The notes: a model not told the origin generated them from the letters alone. Counted from the stretch's first letter, positions 37,753 to 45,576 are shown. The stretch is 64,000 bases of DNA from UBA7672 sp963738625 (GCA_963738625.1 CAVTXH010000019.1:1-64000), one strand, 5' to 3'. Program-made: numbers and translations.

Positions 37753-38370
37753 TTAGGAAGCCGTGGCGACCTCGTCGAGGAGCCAGTTCGGGTCGTTGCT
37801 TTTGAGCGAACGCTTGAAGGTCCAGATCTCTTTTGCAGGACGCAGAGTGTCGCCGTCGCTGAGCTCGCTTTCGAACGAGACGGCGACGCGGGCCATCTGG
37901 ACGTCGTCGACCGAAGCTTCGACGATGCGGGCCTGGCGTAGGCGAGCAAGGCGCATAGGCTCGGTTCCCGCCTTTTCCCGGTCGGCGATGGCCTGGGTGT
38001 AGACTTCCATGACGTCGTCATCGACCAGCTGTTTCAGCGCCTCGCGATCGCCATCGGCGTAGGCGTTGACGATCAACTCGTAGGCGCGGCGGGCGCCCTT
38101 GGTGAAATCGTCCGGGCTGAAGCCGGCGTCGGCGGCGGCGATGGCCTCGAGGCCGGCGGCGGCGGGGCCGGTGAAGGCCGGGCGGATGCGGGCGCGTTCT
38201 TCCTCGGCGGCGGGGGTTTCGTCTTCGCGCTCGGGCGTGCGTACGCTTGCTTCCTTGTTGAAGCGCCGGGCGGGCTGCTGTTCGTGTCCGGTCTTGGTGC
38301 CAAGCACGGCGTACAGGCGTGAGATCACGAACACTGCGATCGCTGCGAGGATAATAAGCTCGATATTCAC
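37753..38370 (-). CDS. timA: Tim44/TimA family membrane adaptor
   Basis: 205 residues. A single N-terminal transmembrane helix (IELIILAAIAVFVISRLYAV) is followed by a charged linker and a Tim44-like domain (DDFTKGARRAYELIVNAYAD, DREALKQLVDDDVMEVYTQA, ending in VWTFKRS-like strands: IWTFKRSLKSNDPNWLLDE). Alphaproteobacterial TimA is a proposed relative of mitochondrial Tim44. It lies 24 nt upstream of the Smr gene and divergent from secB. Confidence 0.85.
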   Translation of the reverse strand: MNIELIILAAIAVFVISRLYAVLGTKTGHEQQPARRFNKEASVRTPEREDETPAAEEERARIRPAFTGPAAAGLEAIAAADAGFSPDDFTKGARRAYELIVNAYADGDREALKQLVDDDVMEVYTQAIADREKAGTEPMRLARLRQARIVEASVDDVQMARVAVSFESELSDGDTLRPAKEIWTFKRSLKSNDPNWLLDEVATAS

Positions 38371-38528
38371 GCTACGCCTTCAAATACAGCCACACGGAGA
38401 CGTTCGCCTCCACGGTAGTGTTCAATATAGACACAAAAGCCGCAGAGTCAGCCCGCAGTTGCGGGGTGTCTCGCTAGCGTGATAGCAGGCCAGCCTTCAC
38501 GATATGCTAGGATTGGACCGGAAAACCC

Positions 38529-39023
38529 ATGTCTGACGCGCCCTCCCCGGACCAGCCAGCGGATGGCAACCCAGCCAGCGCAGCCCCCGTTATCCGGGTG
38601 CTAGCGCAGTATGTGAAAGACCTTTCATTCGAAAACCCGGGGCTGTTCGCGGCCGGCCAGGGCAACGGCGCCCCTGAAATCGAGCTGGGCATCGATGTGC
38701 GGGTCGAGCCGGGCGCGGCCCCTGAATCCATCTTCGCGGTCGAGCTGCGCCTGTCGGCCAAGGCCAAACGCCAGGAAAGCGTCGTCTTCATCGTCGAGCT
38801 GCTCTACACTGGCGTCTTCCAGCTGCAGGAGACACGGCGCGAAGACATCGAGCCGATGCTGCTGATCGAGTGCCCTCGCCTGCTGTTCCCCTTCGCCCGG
38901 CGCATCATCGCCGACGTCACGCGCGAGGGCGGCCATCCGCCGCTGATGATCGATCCGATCGATTTCGTCGGCCTCTACCGCCAGCAGCGTCAGCGCGCCG
39001 AGGCGCAGGCCGCAGAAGCCTGA
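38529..39023 (+). CDS. secB: Protein-export chaperone SecB
   Basis: 164 residues. Cytoplasmic tetrameric chaperone that keeps precursors unfolded for SecA. Typical motifs are VIRVLAQYVKDLSFENPG, VFIVELLYTGVFQLQ, and LLIECPRLLFPFARRIIADV then GGHPPLMIDPIDFVGLYRQQ. It is divergent from timA and convergent with dnaQ (21-nt gap). The short Ala-rich tail is normal. Confidence 0.96.
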   Translation: MSDAPSPDQPADGNPASAAPVIRVLAQYVKDLSFENPGLFAAGQGNGAPEIELGIDVRVEPGAAPESIFAVELRLSAKAKRQESVVFIVELLYTGVFQLQETRREDIEPMLLIECPRLLFPFARRIIADVTREGGHPPLMIDPIDFVGLYRQQRQRAEAQAAEA

Positions 39024-39044
39024 TCCCGGCATACCAGTCCGGCT

Positions 39045-39737
39045 TCAGGAGTATTTCTTCCAGAGAGCGCCTTCGCCGAGTTCCGCCACAAAGGCGGCGT
39101 GGGCTTCCTGTTCCTGCCGGTTGATGCGCGGGGCGAGCGGCTTGGGCCGCACCGCGCGTGGCGTTTGAGCCGCCTGCGCCGCAGCGCCGCCAGCGGCGGC
39201 GGAGAAGTCGAAGACGCGCTCACGCCCGCCTTTGAGCTCGAGATAGGCCATCGCGAGAAGCCGGCAATCCTTCAGCGCTCCGTGCAGCTCCCTGCCCTCG
39301 ATCGAGATGTTGAAGCGCTTGCACACCGCATCGAGCGAGGCCGGAGAGCCGGGCCGGTGCTCGCGCGCCAGGACAAGCGTGTCGATGAAGCGCTCCTTCG
39401 GCAGCGCGGGGCGGCCCAGAAGGGCGAGCTCGGCGTTCAGAAAGCCGCGGTCGAACTCGGCGTTGTGCGCGACGATCGGATCGTCGCCGAAGAATCCCAT
39501 CAGCCGGTCGACGACGTCCGGGTGCGAAAACGGGTTCTTGCCGCGCAGGGTTTCGTTGGTGATGCCGGTGATGCGAACGGTCGCTTCTGAGACCGGTCGG
39601 CCGGGATTGATGTAGATCTGGAACTCGCGGCCGGTGGGCAGATAGTTCACGAGCTCGATGCAGCCCACCTCTACGATGCGGTCTCCCTGGTCGGGGTAGA
39701 GCCCGGTGGTTTCGGTGTCGAAGATGACTTCGCGCAT
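39045..39737 (-). CDS. dnaQ: DNA polymerase III epsilon subunit (proofreading 3'-5' exonuclease)
   Basis: 230 residues. ExoI motif IFDTETTGLYPDQGDRIVEV, ExoII motif IVAHNAEFDRGFL, and ExoIII region ELHGALKDCRLLAMAYLELK; all metal-binding acidic residues are present. The C-terminal part carries the polymerase-alpha-binding tail. It is the last of the leftward origin-side genes ppsR-maf-aroE-coaE-dnaQ. Its start lies 67 nt inside the end of coaE. Confidence 0.95.
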   Translation of the reverse strand: MREVIFDTETTGLYPDQGDRIVEVGCIELVNYLPTGREFQIYINPGRPVSEATVRITGITNETLRGKNPFSHPDVVDRLMGFFGDDPIVAHNAEFDRGFLNAELALLGRPALPKERFIDTLVLAREHRPGSPASLDAVCKRFNISIEGRELHGALKDCRLLAMAYLELKGGRERVFDFSAAAGGAAAQAAQTPRAVRPKPLAPRINRQEQEAHAAFVAELGEGALWKKYS

Positions 39738-40357
39738 GTGTTCGCGTCGGCTCCTGGGGCCTTCAAACGGGTGCGCAGTGTCTCGAGGATCTCGTCGACC
39801 TGCGCCTCGGCATAGGGAAAGCCGAAGCCCGTATTGACGACGAAATCCGCGCGGCTCCGCTTGACCGAATCGGGCGTCTGGCGGGCGAGTATCGCTTCGA
39901 ACTGCGCTTCCGTCATCTGTCCGCGGGCCAGCACACGCTCTCTTTGCACATCCGGCGGGGCTGTAACCACAACTATTGCATCGGCCCGCTTCTCGCCGCC
40001 GGTTTCGAACAGCAGCGGGATATCGAGCACGACGATGTCGTGGCCCTCGGCCTCCGCCTTCTTCAGGAAGGCGCGCTGCACGGCGGCGACGATCGGATGG
40101 ACGATGGATTCAAGCTTCTTCATCGCGTCAGGGTTGTGCGCGACTTTCTCGCGCAGTTTTGCCCGGTCGACGCTGCCGTCCCTCGCGATCACGCCCGGGA
40201 ACGCCCATTCAAGCGGGGCGACGGCTTCGCCGCCCTTGCCATAGGCGGCATGCACTGCTGAATCGGCGTCGTGCACCGGGATGCCGCGCGCGGCGAACAG
40301 CGCCGCAGTCGCCGTCTTTCCCATGCCGATGGAGCCGGTGAGCGCGAGCTTGATCAT
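39671..40357 (-). CDS. coaE: Dephospho-CoA kinase CoaE
   Basis: 228 residues from ATG at 40355-40357, overlapping the stop of aroE (ATGA). It phosphorylates dephospho-CoA in the last step of CoA synthesis. P-loop GSIGMGKTATAALFAARGIP; then VHDADSAVHAAYGKGGEAV and VVLDIPLLFETGGEKRADAI are diagnostic. The final 22 residues or so (NTCAKSSSTPKPPGSTPTRE) are read from dnaQ sequence in another frame and are unlike the family's usual end, so the true stop may be affected by an indel, or a long overlap is real. Confidence 0.93.
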   Translation of the reverse strand: MIKLALTGSIGMGKTATAALFAARGIPVHDADSAVHAAYGKGGEAVAPLEWAFPGVIARDGSVDRAKLREKVAHNPDAMKKLESIVHPIVAAVQRAFLKKAEAEGHDIVVLDIPLLFETGGEKRADAIVVVTAPPDVQRERVLARGQMTEAQFEAILARQTPDSVKRSRADFVVNTGFGFPYAEAQVDEILETLRTRLKAPGADANTCAKSSSTPKPPGSTPTRETAS

Positions 40358-41190
40358 CGCCTGACCGCCATGATCGCTTCGCAGGCGCTGAGCGCGCCCG
40401 GCACGTCCGGAGAGATGTCGAACCAGATCTTGAATGCCGACGCCGCCTGGCCGACCAGCATGCGCAGGCCGTCGTGCGACGTCCAGCCGGCAGCCTTTGC
40501 CGCGGCGAGCGTTTCTTTCGCGGCCTTGCCATAGGACAAGTCGAGGAAAGGCCGGCCCCTGCCCGCCGGCAGTTGCGGCAGGCTTGCTGCGGCATGACCG
40601 AGACTGGCCGAATTCACCACGATGTCCGCGCACTCCGCGAGGGTATTGAGTTGGGTCAGCTCCGCCGCTTCCGCTTGCGGCGCAAGCTCTTTCGCCAGCA
40701 CCTCGGCGTTCGCCCTGGTTCGGTTCACGATGGCAAGCTCCGCGCCAAGCAGACCGAGCGCATAGGCTGCGGCGCGCGCTGCGCCGCCGGCGCCGATCAG
40801 CACGACGCGCCGGCCGCGCGGATCGCCCGACAGTGCATGCGCGAGCGCAAGCGAAAAGCCTTCTATGTCCGTATTGTCGGCCGCCCAGCCTGCGCCGCTA
40901 TCGCGCGTCAGCGTATTGGCGGCGCCGACGAGCCTTGCTTCAGGGGAGGCGTTGGCGGCTGACTTCAGCGCCGCGACCTTGTGCGGCAGCGTGATATTGA
41001 GCCCTGCGAAACCCGCTCGCGCGAGCGCGCGGAGATCCGCTGTCGCGTCGGGCGACTGGAGGTGAAGCGCGACATAGGCAGCGTCGATCCCGGCTTCGCG
41101 TATCCAGCGATTGTGAATCAGGGGCGACAGGGAGTGCGCGATGGGATCGCCGACGACGCCATAGAGTTTGGTTGCGGGGGTGATGGTCAT
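40354..41190 (-). CDS. aroE: Shikimate dehydrogenase AroE
   Basis: 278 residues from ATG at 41190, which overlaps the maf stop (ATGA). It reduces 3-dehydroshikimate with NADPH in aromatic amino acid synthesis. Motifs are YGVVGDPIAHSLSPLIHNRW, GLNITLPHKVAALKSA (catalytic Lys), AADNTDIEGF and VVLIGAGGAARAAAYALGLL for NADP binding. It is coupled at both ends to maf and coaE. Confidence 0.96.
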   Translation of the reverse strand: MTITPATKLYGVVGDPIAHSLSPLIHNRWIREAGIDAAYVALHLQSPDATADLRALARAGFAGLNITLPHKVAALKSAANASPEARLVGAANTLTRDSGAGWAADNTDIEGFSLALAHALSGDPRGRRVVLIGAGGAARAAAYALGLLGAELAIVNRTRANAEVLAKELAPQAEAAELTQLNTLAECADIVVNSASLGHAAASLPQLPAGRGRPFLDLSYGKAAKETLAAAKAAGWTSHDGLRMLVGQAASAFKIWFDISPDVPGALSACEAIMAVRR

Positions 41191-41792
41191 GACGCCACCG
41201 TCCCGCGATCGCGCAGCCATTGCAGCAGCGGCAGCAGCGGCAGTCCCAGAATGGAAAAATAGTCGCCGTCGATGCGGTCGAAGAGCTGCGCTCCCCTGCC
41301 CTCGATCTGATAGGCGCCAACGCTGTCGAAGGCGGCCGGGCCGATGGCGTCCAGATAGTCGTCGAGGAACTGGTCGGAGAAATCGCGCATGCGCAGCCGG
41401 GGCTGGGAGAGATGGCGCCAGACGGCCGCGCCTTCGACGCAGGCGACCAGGGCGGTCTGCAGGATATGGGTCTTGCCGCGCAGGCGTTTCAACTGCTCGC
41501 GCGCTTCCTGGCGGGTTGCCGGCTTGTCGAAGCCCTCGCCGTCGAGATCGAGCATCTGGTCGGCGCCGAGGATGACGCCGTAGTGCGAGATCGACACCCG
41601 CATCGCTTTTGTTTCGGCAAGCAGGTCCGCCTGCCGCGATGGCGGGGCGCCTTCACTCCTGAGCGAGGCTTTTATCAACTCCTCATCCACACCAGCTGTG
41701 ATTTGTTCGAAGTCTAGGCCTGCGCCTTTCAGCACGGCGGCGCGCGCGGCGCTTTTGGAAGCAAGTACAAGGCGATGTTGCGGATCGGGCAT
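41187..41792 (-). CDS. maf: Maf/YhdE-family nucleotide pyrophosphatase
   Basis: 201 residues from ATG at 41792. It is a nucleoside-triphosphate pyrophosphatase acting on non-canonical nucleotides. The N-terminal motif RLVLASKSAARAAVLKGAGL with the conserved SxR is present, then YGVILGADQMLDLDGEGFDK (the GADQ motif of the YceF subgroup) and DSVGAYQIEGRGAQLFDRID. The stop of ppsR is 2 nt upstream, and its own stop overlaps aroE. Confidence 0.93.
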   Translation of the reverse strand: MPDPQHRLVLASKSAARAAVLKGAGLDFEQITAGVDEELIKASLRSEGAPPSRQADLLAETKAMRVSISHYGVILGADQMLDLDGEGFDKPATRQEAREQLKRLRGKTHILQTALVACVEGAAVWRHLSQPRLRMRDFSDQFLDDYLDAIGPAAFDSVGAYQIEGRGAQLFDRIDGDYFSILGLPLLPLLQWLRDRGTVAS

Positions 41793-41794
41793 CG

Positions 41795-42613
41795 CTATCG
41801 CCCGTGTTCCTGGATGATGTTGAGGATCGCCGCAGCGGTTTCCTCCACAGAGCGTCTGCTCACATCGATGGTCGGCCATTTCATACGCACGAACAGGCGG
41901 TTGGCCTGGGTGACCTCTTCCCTCACCGCGTCCTCGTCGGCGTAGGTGGTGTCGGAGGATTCGTTCAGCGACAGCAGGCGCTGGCGGCGGATCTGCACCA
42001 GCCGGTCGGGCGAGATTTTCAGCGCAACAACAAGCGGTGCGCCGGGGCCGGTGAGGATTTCCGGGACTTCGACGCCGGGGACCAGCGGAACGTTGGCGGC
42101 CTTCACGCCGCGGTTGCCGAGATAGACGCAGGTCGGCGTCTTGGATGTGCGCGAAACGCCAACCAAAACAACGTCGGCTTCACGCAGATGATCGGTGTGC
42201 TGGCCGTCATCGTGCTGGAGCGCGAAATTAATGGTCTCGATGCGTTGAAAGTATTCGGCGTCGAGGTGGTACTGGCCGGCGACCTTGTGCGCCGACTTCA
42301 GACCGAGATAGCGCGACAGCATATTCACAGCCCCGTCGATCACCGGGAGCGTCGGCGAACCGAGCTCGCGGCAGCGTTCCTCCAGCCGGGAGCGCAGGCC
42401 CTCGTCGGTGATGGTGTAGAGCACCACGCCGGGGGCGTTCTCTATCTCCTGGAGCACCCGCTCGAGCTGTTTTGGCGAGCGAACGAGGTAGTAATTGTGT
42501 TCCAGCGGCGAGATCCCGTCGAACTGGGCGACCGCCGCGCGCATCACCGCATTGAGGGTTTCGCCGGTCGAGTCCGAGACCAGATGCACATTGAAATAGG
42601 TCTCGAAGTTCAT
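41795..42613 (-). CDS. ppsR: PEP synthase/pyruvate phosphate dikinase regulatory kinase-phosphorylase (DUF299)
   Basis: 272 residues. Bifunctional enzyme that phosphorylates and dephosphorylates PEP synthase or PPDK. N-terminus FNVHLVSDSTGETLNAVMRA; the P-loop is ADVVLVGVSRTSKTPTCVYL, followed by GVKAANVPLVPGVEVPEIL. In Caulobacter and Rickettsia its orthologue (called RP001 in the literature) flanks the replication origin. Here its start (42613) likewise borders the origin segment, facing hemE. Confidence 0.93.
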   Translation of the reverse strand: MNFETYFNVHLVSDSTGETLNAVMRAAVAQFDGISPLEHNYYLVRSPKQLERVLQEIENAPGVVLYTITDEGLRSRLEERCRELGSPTLPVIDGAVNMLSRYLGLKSAHKVAGQYHLDAEYFQRIETINFALQHDDGQHTDHLREADVVLVGVSRTSKTPTCVYLGNRGVKAANVPLVPGVEVPEILTGPGAPLVVALKISPDRLVQIRRQRLLSLNESSDTTYADEDAVREEVTQANRLFVRMKWPTIDVSRRSVEETAAAILNIIQEHGR

Positions 42614-42684
42614 TTTCCCGCTTCGGCTGCTCGCCTTCCATCCTCAGGATGGAGGCAAGACGTCCCATACCGCTGAGAGCTGAT

Positions 42685-42693
42685 TGTGGACAA
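42685..42693 (-). promoter_or_regulatory. DnaA-box-like site
   Basis: Reverse strand reads TTGTCCACA, one base from the E. coli consensus TTATCCACA. It lies 72 bp from the ppsR start, inside the proposed origin. It is the best DnaA box I find in the segment; a second, weaker one (TTGTCGACA) is at 42733-42741. Confidence 0.6.
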
Positions 42694-42809
42694 GCTCTAG
42701 GCCGGAGTCTCGTCCAAGACTCGCTAACACCGTTGTCGACAGGTGGAGGAGCTGAGCAAGACTCCCGTATTGGGCGCCCAGGAGTCAGGCTTGGGGGACT
42801 CGACTCTCG

Positions 42810-42848
42810 TTAAGCTGTTGTTAACGAAGACGTTAACGAGGTCTTAAC
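42810..42848 (+). promoter_or_regulatory. Two tandem CtrA-binding sites
   Basis: TTAA-GCTGTTG-TTAAC at 42810-42825 and TTAA-CGAGGTC-TTAAC at 42833-42848. Both match TTAA-N7-TTAAC exactly, and their starts are 23 bp apart (about two helical turns). In Caulobacter, CtrA bound at such sites in Cori silences replication initiation in swarmer cells. The match is exact; binding is inference. Confidence 0.8.
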
Positions 42849-42955
42849 ACCAACCGCCCTGTCGGAACGTATGAAGGTCATCGGTGAGTGGGCGTGTGAG
42901 TGGTCTGGGGATCGCGCGTTGCTCGCACTTATCAAGCGACTAGACACCACCAGAG

Positions 42956-42984
42956 TCTTCTTAGAATCAGATTCAATAAGAAGA
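42956..42984. repeat. AT-rich hairpin next to hemE (candidate unwinding element)
   Basis: Arms TCTTCTTA (42956-42963) and TAAGAAGA (42977-42984) pair perfectly, with an inner GAATC-A-GATTC palindrome at 42964-42974. It is the most AT-rich stretch of the origin segment, 21 bp from the hemE start, and holds two GANTC sites in its centre. It could be the DNA-unwinding element or part of the hemE promoter. No terminator role is expected there. Confidence 0.45.
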
Positions 42985-43005
42985 GTCTTTCTTTCCAGGT
43001 GACGC

Positions 43006-44034
43006 GTGACGACCAGACGTCTGCTAAGAGTGCTGAACGGAGAAAGACTGGATCCGGTTCCTGTCTGGATGATGCGTCAGGCGGGACGGCATCTTCCGGA
43101 ATATCGCGAGCTTAGATCGAAGGCGCGCGACTTCCTGGATTTCTGCTATTCCCCTTCCCTCGCAGCGGAAGCGACGCTGCAGCCGGTTCGCCGCTATGGG
43201 ATGGATGGGGCGATCCTGTTCGCCGACATCCTGCTGGTTCTCGATGCGATGGGTCGCAATGTGCGCTTTATCGAAGGTGAAGGACCAAGGGTCGATCCGG
43301 CTACGAAAGCGGCGGAACTTGCCGGCGCGCCGATGGAGAAGATCCTCGCTCGCCTTGCGCCGGTCGGCGAAACGGTCGAGCGCGTGCGCGGCGCTCTTGG
43401 CGATGAAACGACGCTGATTGGTTTTGCCGGATCTCCCTGGACCGTTGCGGTCTATGCCATCGAGGGACGCGGCGGCACGGACAAGTCGGATTCGAGGAAG
43501 TTCGGCTATGAGCACCCCGCAGAACTCGCAGGCATGCTAGATCGGCTGGTCGAAGCATCAGCTCACTATCTGGCGATGCAGGCCAAGGCGGGCGCGGACG
43601 CGCTGATGCTGTTCGAGAGCTGGGCCGAAGGTCTTGCCGACGATGCGTTCCGCAGCTGGGTGATCGAGCCGACAGCGAGGCTGGTGAAGCGTGTCCGTGC
43701 GCTGGGCGTGAAACAACCGATCATCGGATTTCCGCGCGGCGCAGGCGCGCTGACGATCGACTATGCAGAGAAAACAGGCGTCCAGGCGGTAGGTCTCGAT
43801 ACGGCGTTTCCGCTGGCGCGGGCGGCGCTGCTGCCCAAGGGCATGGCCGTTCAAGGCTGTCTCGATCCGATGCGCCTGGTTGCGGGCGGACCTGGTCTCG
43901 AAACGCGTGTGCGCGAGATCGTCGATGGCCTGCGCGGGCGGCCGCACATCTTCAATCTTGGCCATGGTGTCGTTCCGGAAACGCCGATTGCGCACGTCGA
44001 GCGGGTGCTTGCCACGCTGCGGGGCATGGCCTGA
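43006..44034 (+). CDS. hemE: Uroporphyrinogen decarboxylase HemE
   Basis: 342 residues, GTG start at 43006 beside the origin. It decarboxylates uroporphyrinogen III to coproporphyrinogen III in heme synthesis. Motifs are PVPVWMMRQAGRHLPEYREL (the family's arginine-rich substrate loop), GMDGAILFADILLVLDAMGR, and IGFAGSPWTVAVYAIEG. Downstream HIFNLGHGVVPETPI is the usual C-terminal signature. It overlaps hemH by one base (TGATG). In Caulobacter the hemE promoter lies inside Cori, as would be the case here. Confidence 0.97.
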   Translation: MTTRRLLRVLNGERLDPVPVWMMRQAGRHLPEYRELRSKARDFLDFCYSPSLAAEATLQPVRRYGMDGAILFADILLVLDAMGRNVRFIEGEGPRVDPATKAAELAGAPMEKILARLAPVGETVERVRGALGDETTLIGFAGSPWTVAVYAIEGRGGTDKSDSRKFGYEHPAELAGMLDRLVEASAHYLAMQAKAGADALMLFESWAEGLADDAFRSWVIEPTARLVKRVRALGVKQPIIGFPRGAGALTIDYAEKTGVQAVGLDTAFPLARAALLPKGMAVQGCLDPMRLVAGGPGLETRVREIVDGLRGRPHIFNLGHGVVPETPIAHVERVLATLRGMA

Positions 44035-45071
44035 TGGGCAGTAAGATTGCCGTCGTGCTGTTCAATCTCGGCGGACCCGATGGTCCCGACGCCGTGCAGC
44101 CTTTCCTCAAGAACCTGTTCAGCGACCCGGCGATCATCCGCGCGCCAGCGCCTGTGCGCTGGTTGATATCGCGATTGATTTCGAAATCGCGGGCGCCGTC
44201 GGCGCGCGAGAACTACGCCAAGATGGGCGGCGGTTCTCCCCTGCTCCCGGAGACGAAAAAGCAGGCTGATGCGCTGGACGCAGAGCTGAAGCGGCGCGGC
44301 CATGACGCGAGGTGCTTTATCGCCATGCGCTATTGGAAGCCTTACGCGGCCGAAGCGGTTAGAGAAGTTGTCGCCTGGGGCGCCGACAAGGTTGTCTTGT
44401 TGCCGCTCTATCCGCAGTTCTCGACGACGACGACAGGCTCATCGCTGAAGTCATGGAAGGATGCTGGCGGTCCTTCAGGCGTCGCGGTCTGCTGCTATCC
44501 TGACGCGCCGAAATTCATCGCGGCCCATGCCGGGAAGCTGCTGACGGCCTGGCAGATCGCGGGCAAACCATCGAATGTGCGGGCGCTCCTGTCGGCCCAT
44601 GGCCTTCCGGAGACCGTCGTGAAGTCCGGCGATCCGTATCAATGGCAGATCGAGCGCACCGTCGCAGCATTGAAGCCTCTCCTCCCCGCCGATTGGGAGA
44701 CGGAAATCTGCTACCAGTCGCGTGTGGGTCCGTTGAAGTGGATTGGACCGCCGACGGAAGAGTCGATCACAAGGGCGGCAAAGGACGGGAAGACCATCCT
44801 CGTCTCGCCTATCGCTTTCGTGTCTGAGCATATCGAGACGCTGGTTGAACTCGACATCGACTATCGCCATGTCGCGGAAGCTGCCGGCGCCAAGGCCTAT
44901 ATCCGCGCCCCTGCCCTCGGCGTTGAAGCCGGCTTCATCGAAACGCTGGCCGGCCTGGTCGAGGATGCAGTGAAGGACACAGCCTCTTCGACCGTGCGTT
45001 CGTCCTGCAGCAACCGCATCTGTCCGAGAGACTGGCGTGACTGCCCCAACCGGCGGCCGGTAGCCGCCTGA
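44034..45071 (+). CDS. hemH: Ferrochelatase HemH with C-terminal cysteine cluster
   Basis: 345 residues. It inserts iron into protoporphyrin IX. Signature regions are VVLFNLGGPDGPDAVQPFLK, CFIAMRYWKPYAAEAVREVV, VVLLPLYPQFSTTTTGSSLK, and LSAHGLPETVVKSGDPYQWQ with the catalytic His. The tail has Cys325, Cys330 and Cys337 (SSCSNRICPRDWRDCPN), the spacing of C-terminal [2Fe-2S] ligands reported for the Caulobacter ferrochelatase. It is coupled to hemE and followed 13 nt later by hemJ. Confidence 0.95.
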   Translation: MGSKIAVVLFNLGGPDGPDAVQPFLKNLFSDPAIIRAPAPVRWLISRLISKSRAPSARENYAKMGGGSPLLPETKKQADALDAELKRRGHDARCFIAMRYWKPYAAEAVREVVAWGADKVVLLPLYPQFSTTTTGSSLKSWKDAGGPSGVAVCCYPDAPKFIAAHAGKLLTAWQIAGKPSNVRALLSAHGLPETVVKSGDPYQWQIERTVAALKPLLPADWETEICYQSRVGPLKWIGPPTEESITRAAKDGKTILVSPIAFVSEHIETLVELDIDYRHVAEAAGAKAYIRAPALGVEAGFIETLAGLVEDAVKDTASSTVRSSCSNRICPRDWRDCPNRRPVAA

Positions 45072-45083
45072 CGGAGAGACCAG

Positions 45084-45524
45084 ATGAATACGTATGATTG
45101 GTTTCGCGCGATCCATATCATCGCTGTCATCGCCTGGATGGCCGGCCTGCTGATGTATCCCCGCCTGCTGGTCTACCGGCTGGAAGCGGCTGGAAACTCC
45201 GGTTTCGAGACGGCGATGGACAAGGCGGCCAAGAGCCTCGGCAACGTGATCCTGATGCCGTCGATAATCCTGGTCTGGCTGATGGGCCTTGCGCTGTTCG
45301 GCGACAATTGGGCGTATTACGTCGGCCAGCCCTGGTTCTGGGGCAAAATCCTGCTGGTGGTCGCGCTGTCCGGTGTTCACGGCTACCTGATAGGCCTTGG
45401 CCGGAAAATCTCGGCCGGCGAACGGCCAGTGGAGCCCAAACGGCTTCGGATGCTCAACGAAATCCCCATGGTCATTGCCGTCTTCGCTGTGATCTTGGTG
45501 GTGGTCCAACCGTTCGCCCGATAG
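45084..45524 (+). CDS. hemJ: Protoporphyrinogen IX oxidase HemJ
   Basis: 146 residues, four predicted transmembrane helices. It oxidises protoporphyrinogen IX in bacteria lacking HemG/HemY. N-terminal YDWFRAIHIIAVIAWMAGLL with the conserved heme-ligand His, MYPRLLVYRLE, then WFWGKILLVVALSGVHGYLI with a second His, and PVEPKRLRMLNEIPMVIAVF. Last gene of the hemEHJ set; rho follows after a 199-nt leader. Confidence 0.92.
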   Translation: MNTYDWFRAIHIIAVIAWMAGLLMYPRLLVYRLEAAGNSGFETAMDKAAKSLGNVILMPSIILVWLMGLALFGDNWAYYVGQPWFWGKILLVVALSGVHGYLIGLGRKISAGERPVEPKRLRMLNEIPMVIAVFAVILVVVQPFAR

Positions 45525-45576
45525 CGCGATTGCCCATGTTTGTAGGGGTTTTGAGCCTTCCGGGCGCCTCTTTCGC

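Larger units (their letters stand above)
42705..42987. promoter_or_regulatory. Cluster of ten GANTC (CcrM-type methylation) sites
   Basis: GANTC at 42705, 42718, 42760, 42782, 42797, 42802, 42953, 42964, 42970 and 42983 (first base of each). About one would be expected by chance in 283 bp at even base composition. GANTC is the target of the cell-cycle methylase CcrM, which makes hemimethylated origin DNA a timing signal in Alphaproteobacteria. The ccrM gene itself is not in the window. Confidence 0.75.
42614..43005. other. oriC: Chromosomal replication origin region (Cori-like oriC)
   Basis: 392-bp non-coding gap between divergent ppsR and hemE, the conserved site of oriC in Alphaproteobacteria. 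Contents from left to right: a DnaA-like box TGTGGACAA (42685-42693), a weaker TTGTCGACA (42733-42741), six GANTC sites, two perfect CtrA boxes (42810-42825, 42833-42848), a W-box-like TGGGGA (42906-42911), a near-IHF site TATCAAGCGACTA (42930-42942), four more GANTC sites and an AT-rich hairpin beside hemE. Genes on both sides point away, as expected for leading-strand coding from a bidirectional origin. This combination matches Cori of Caulobacter. Function not tested. Confidence 0.85.

Noticed and set aside
42928..42936. TTATCAAGC as a DnaA box
   Set aside because: Only the first five bases match; treated instead as part of a possible IHF site.
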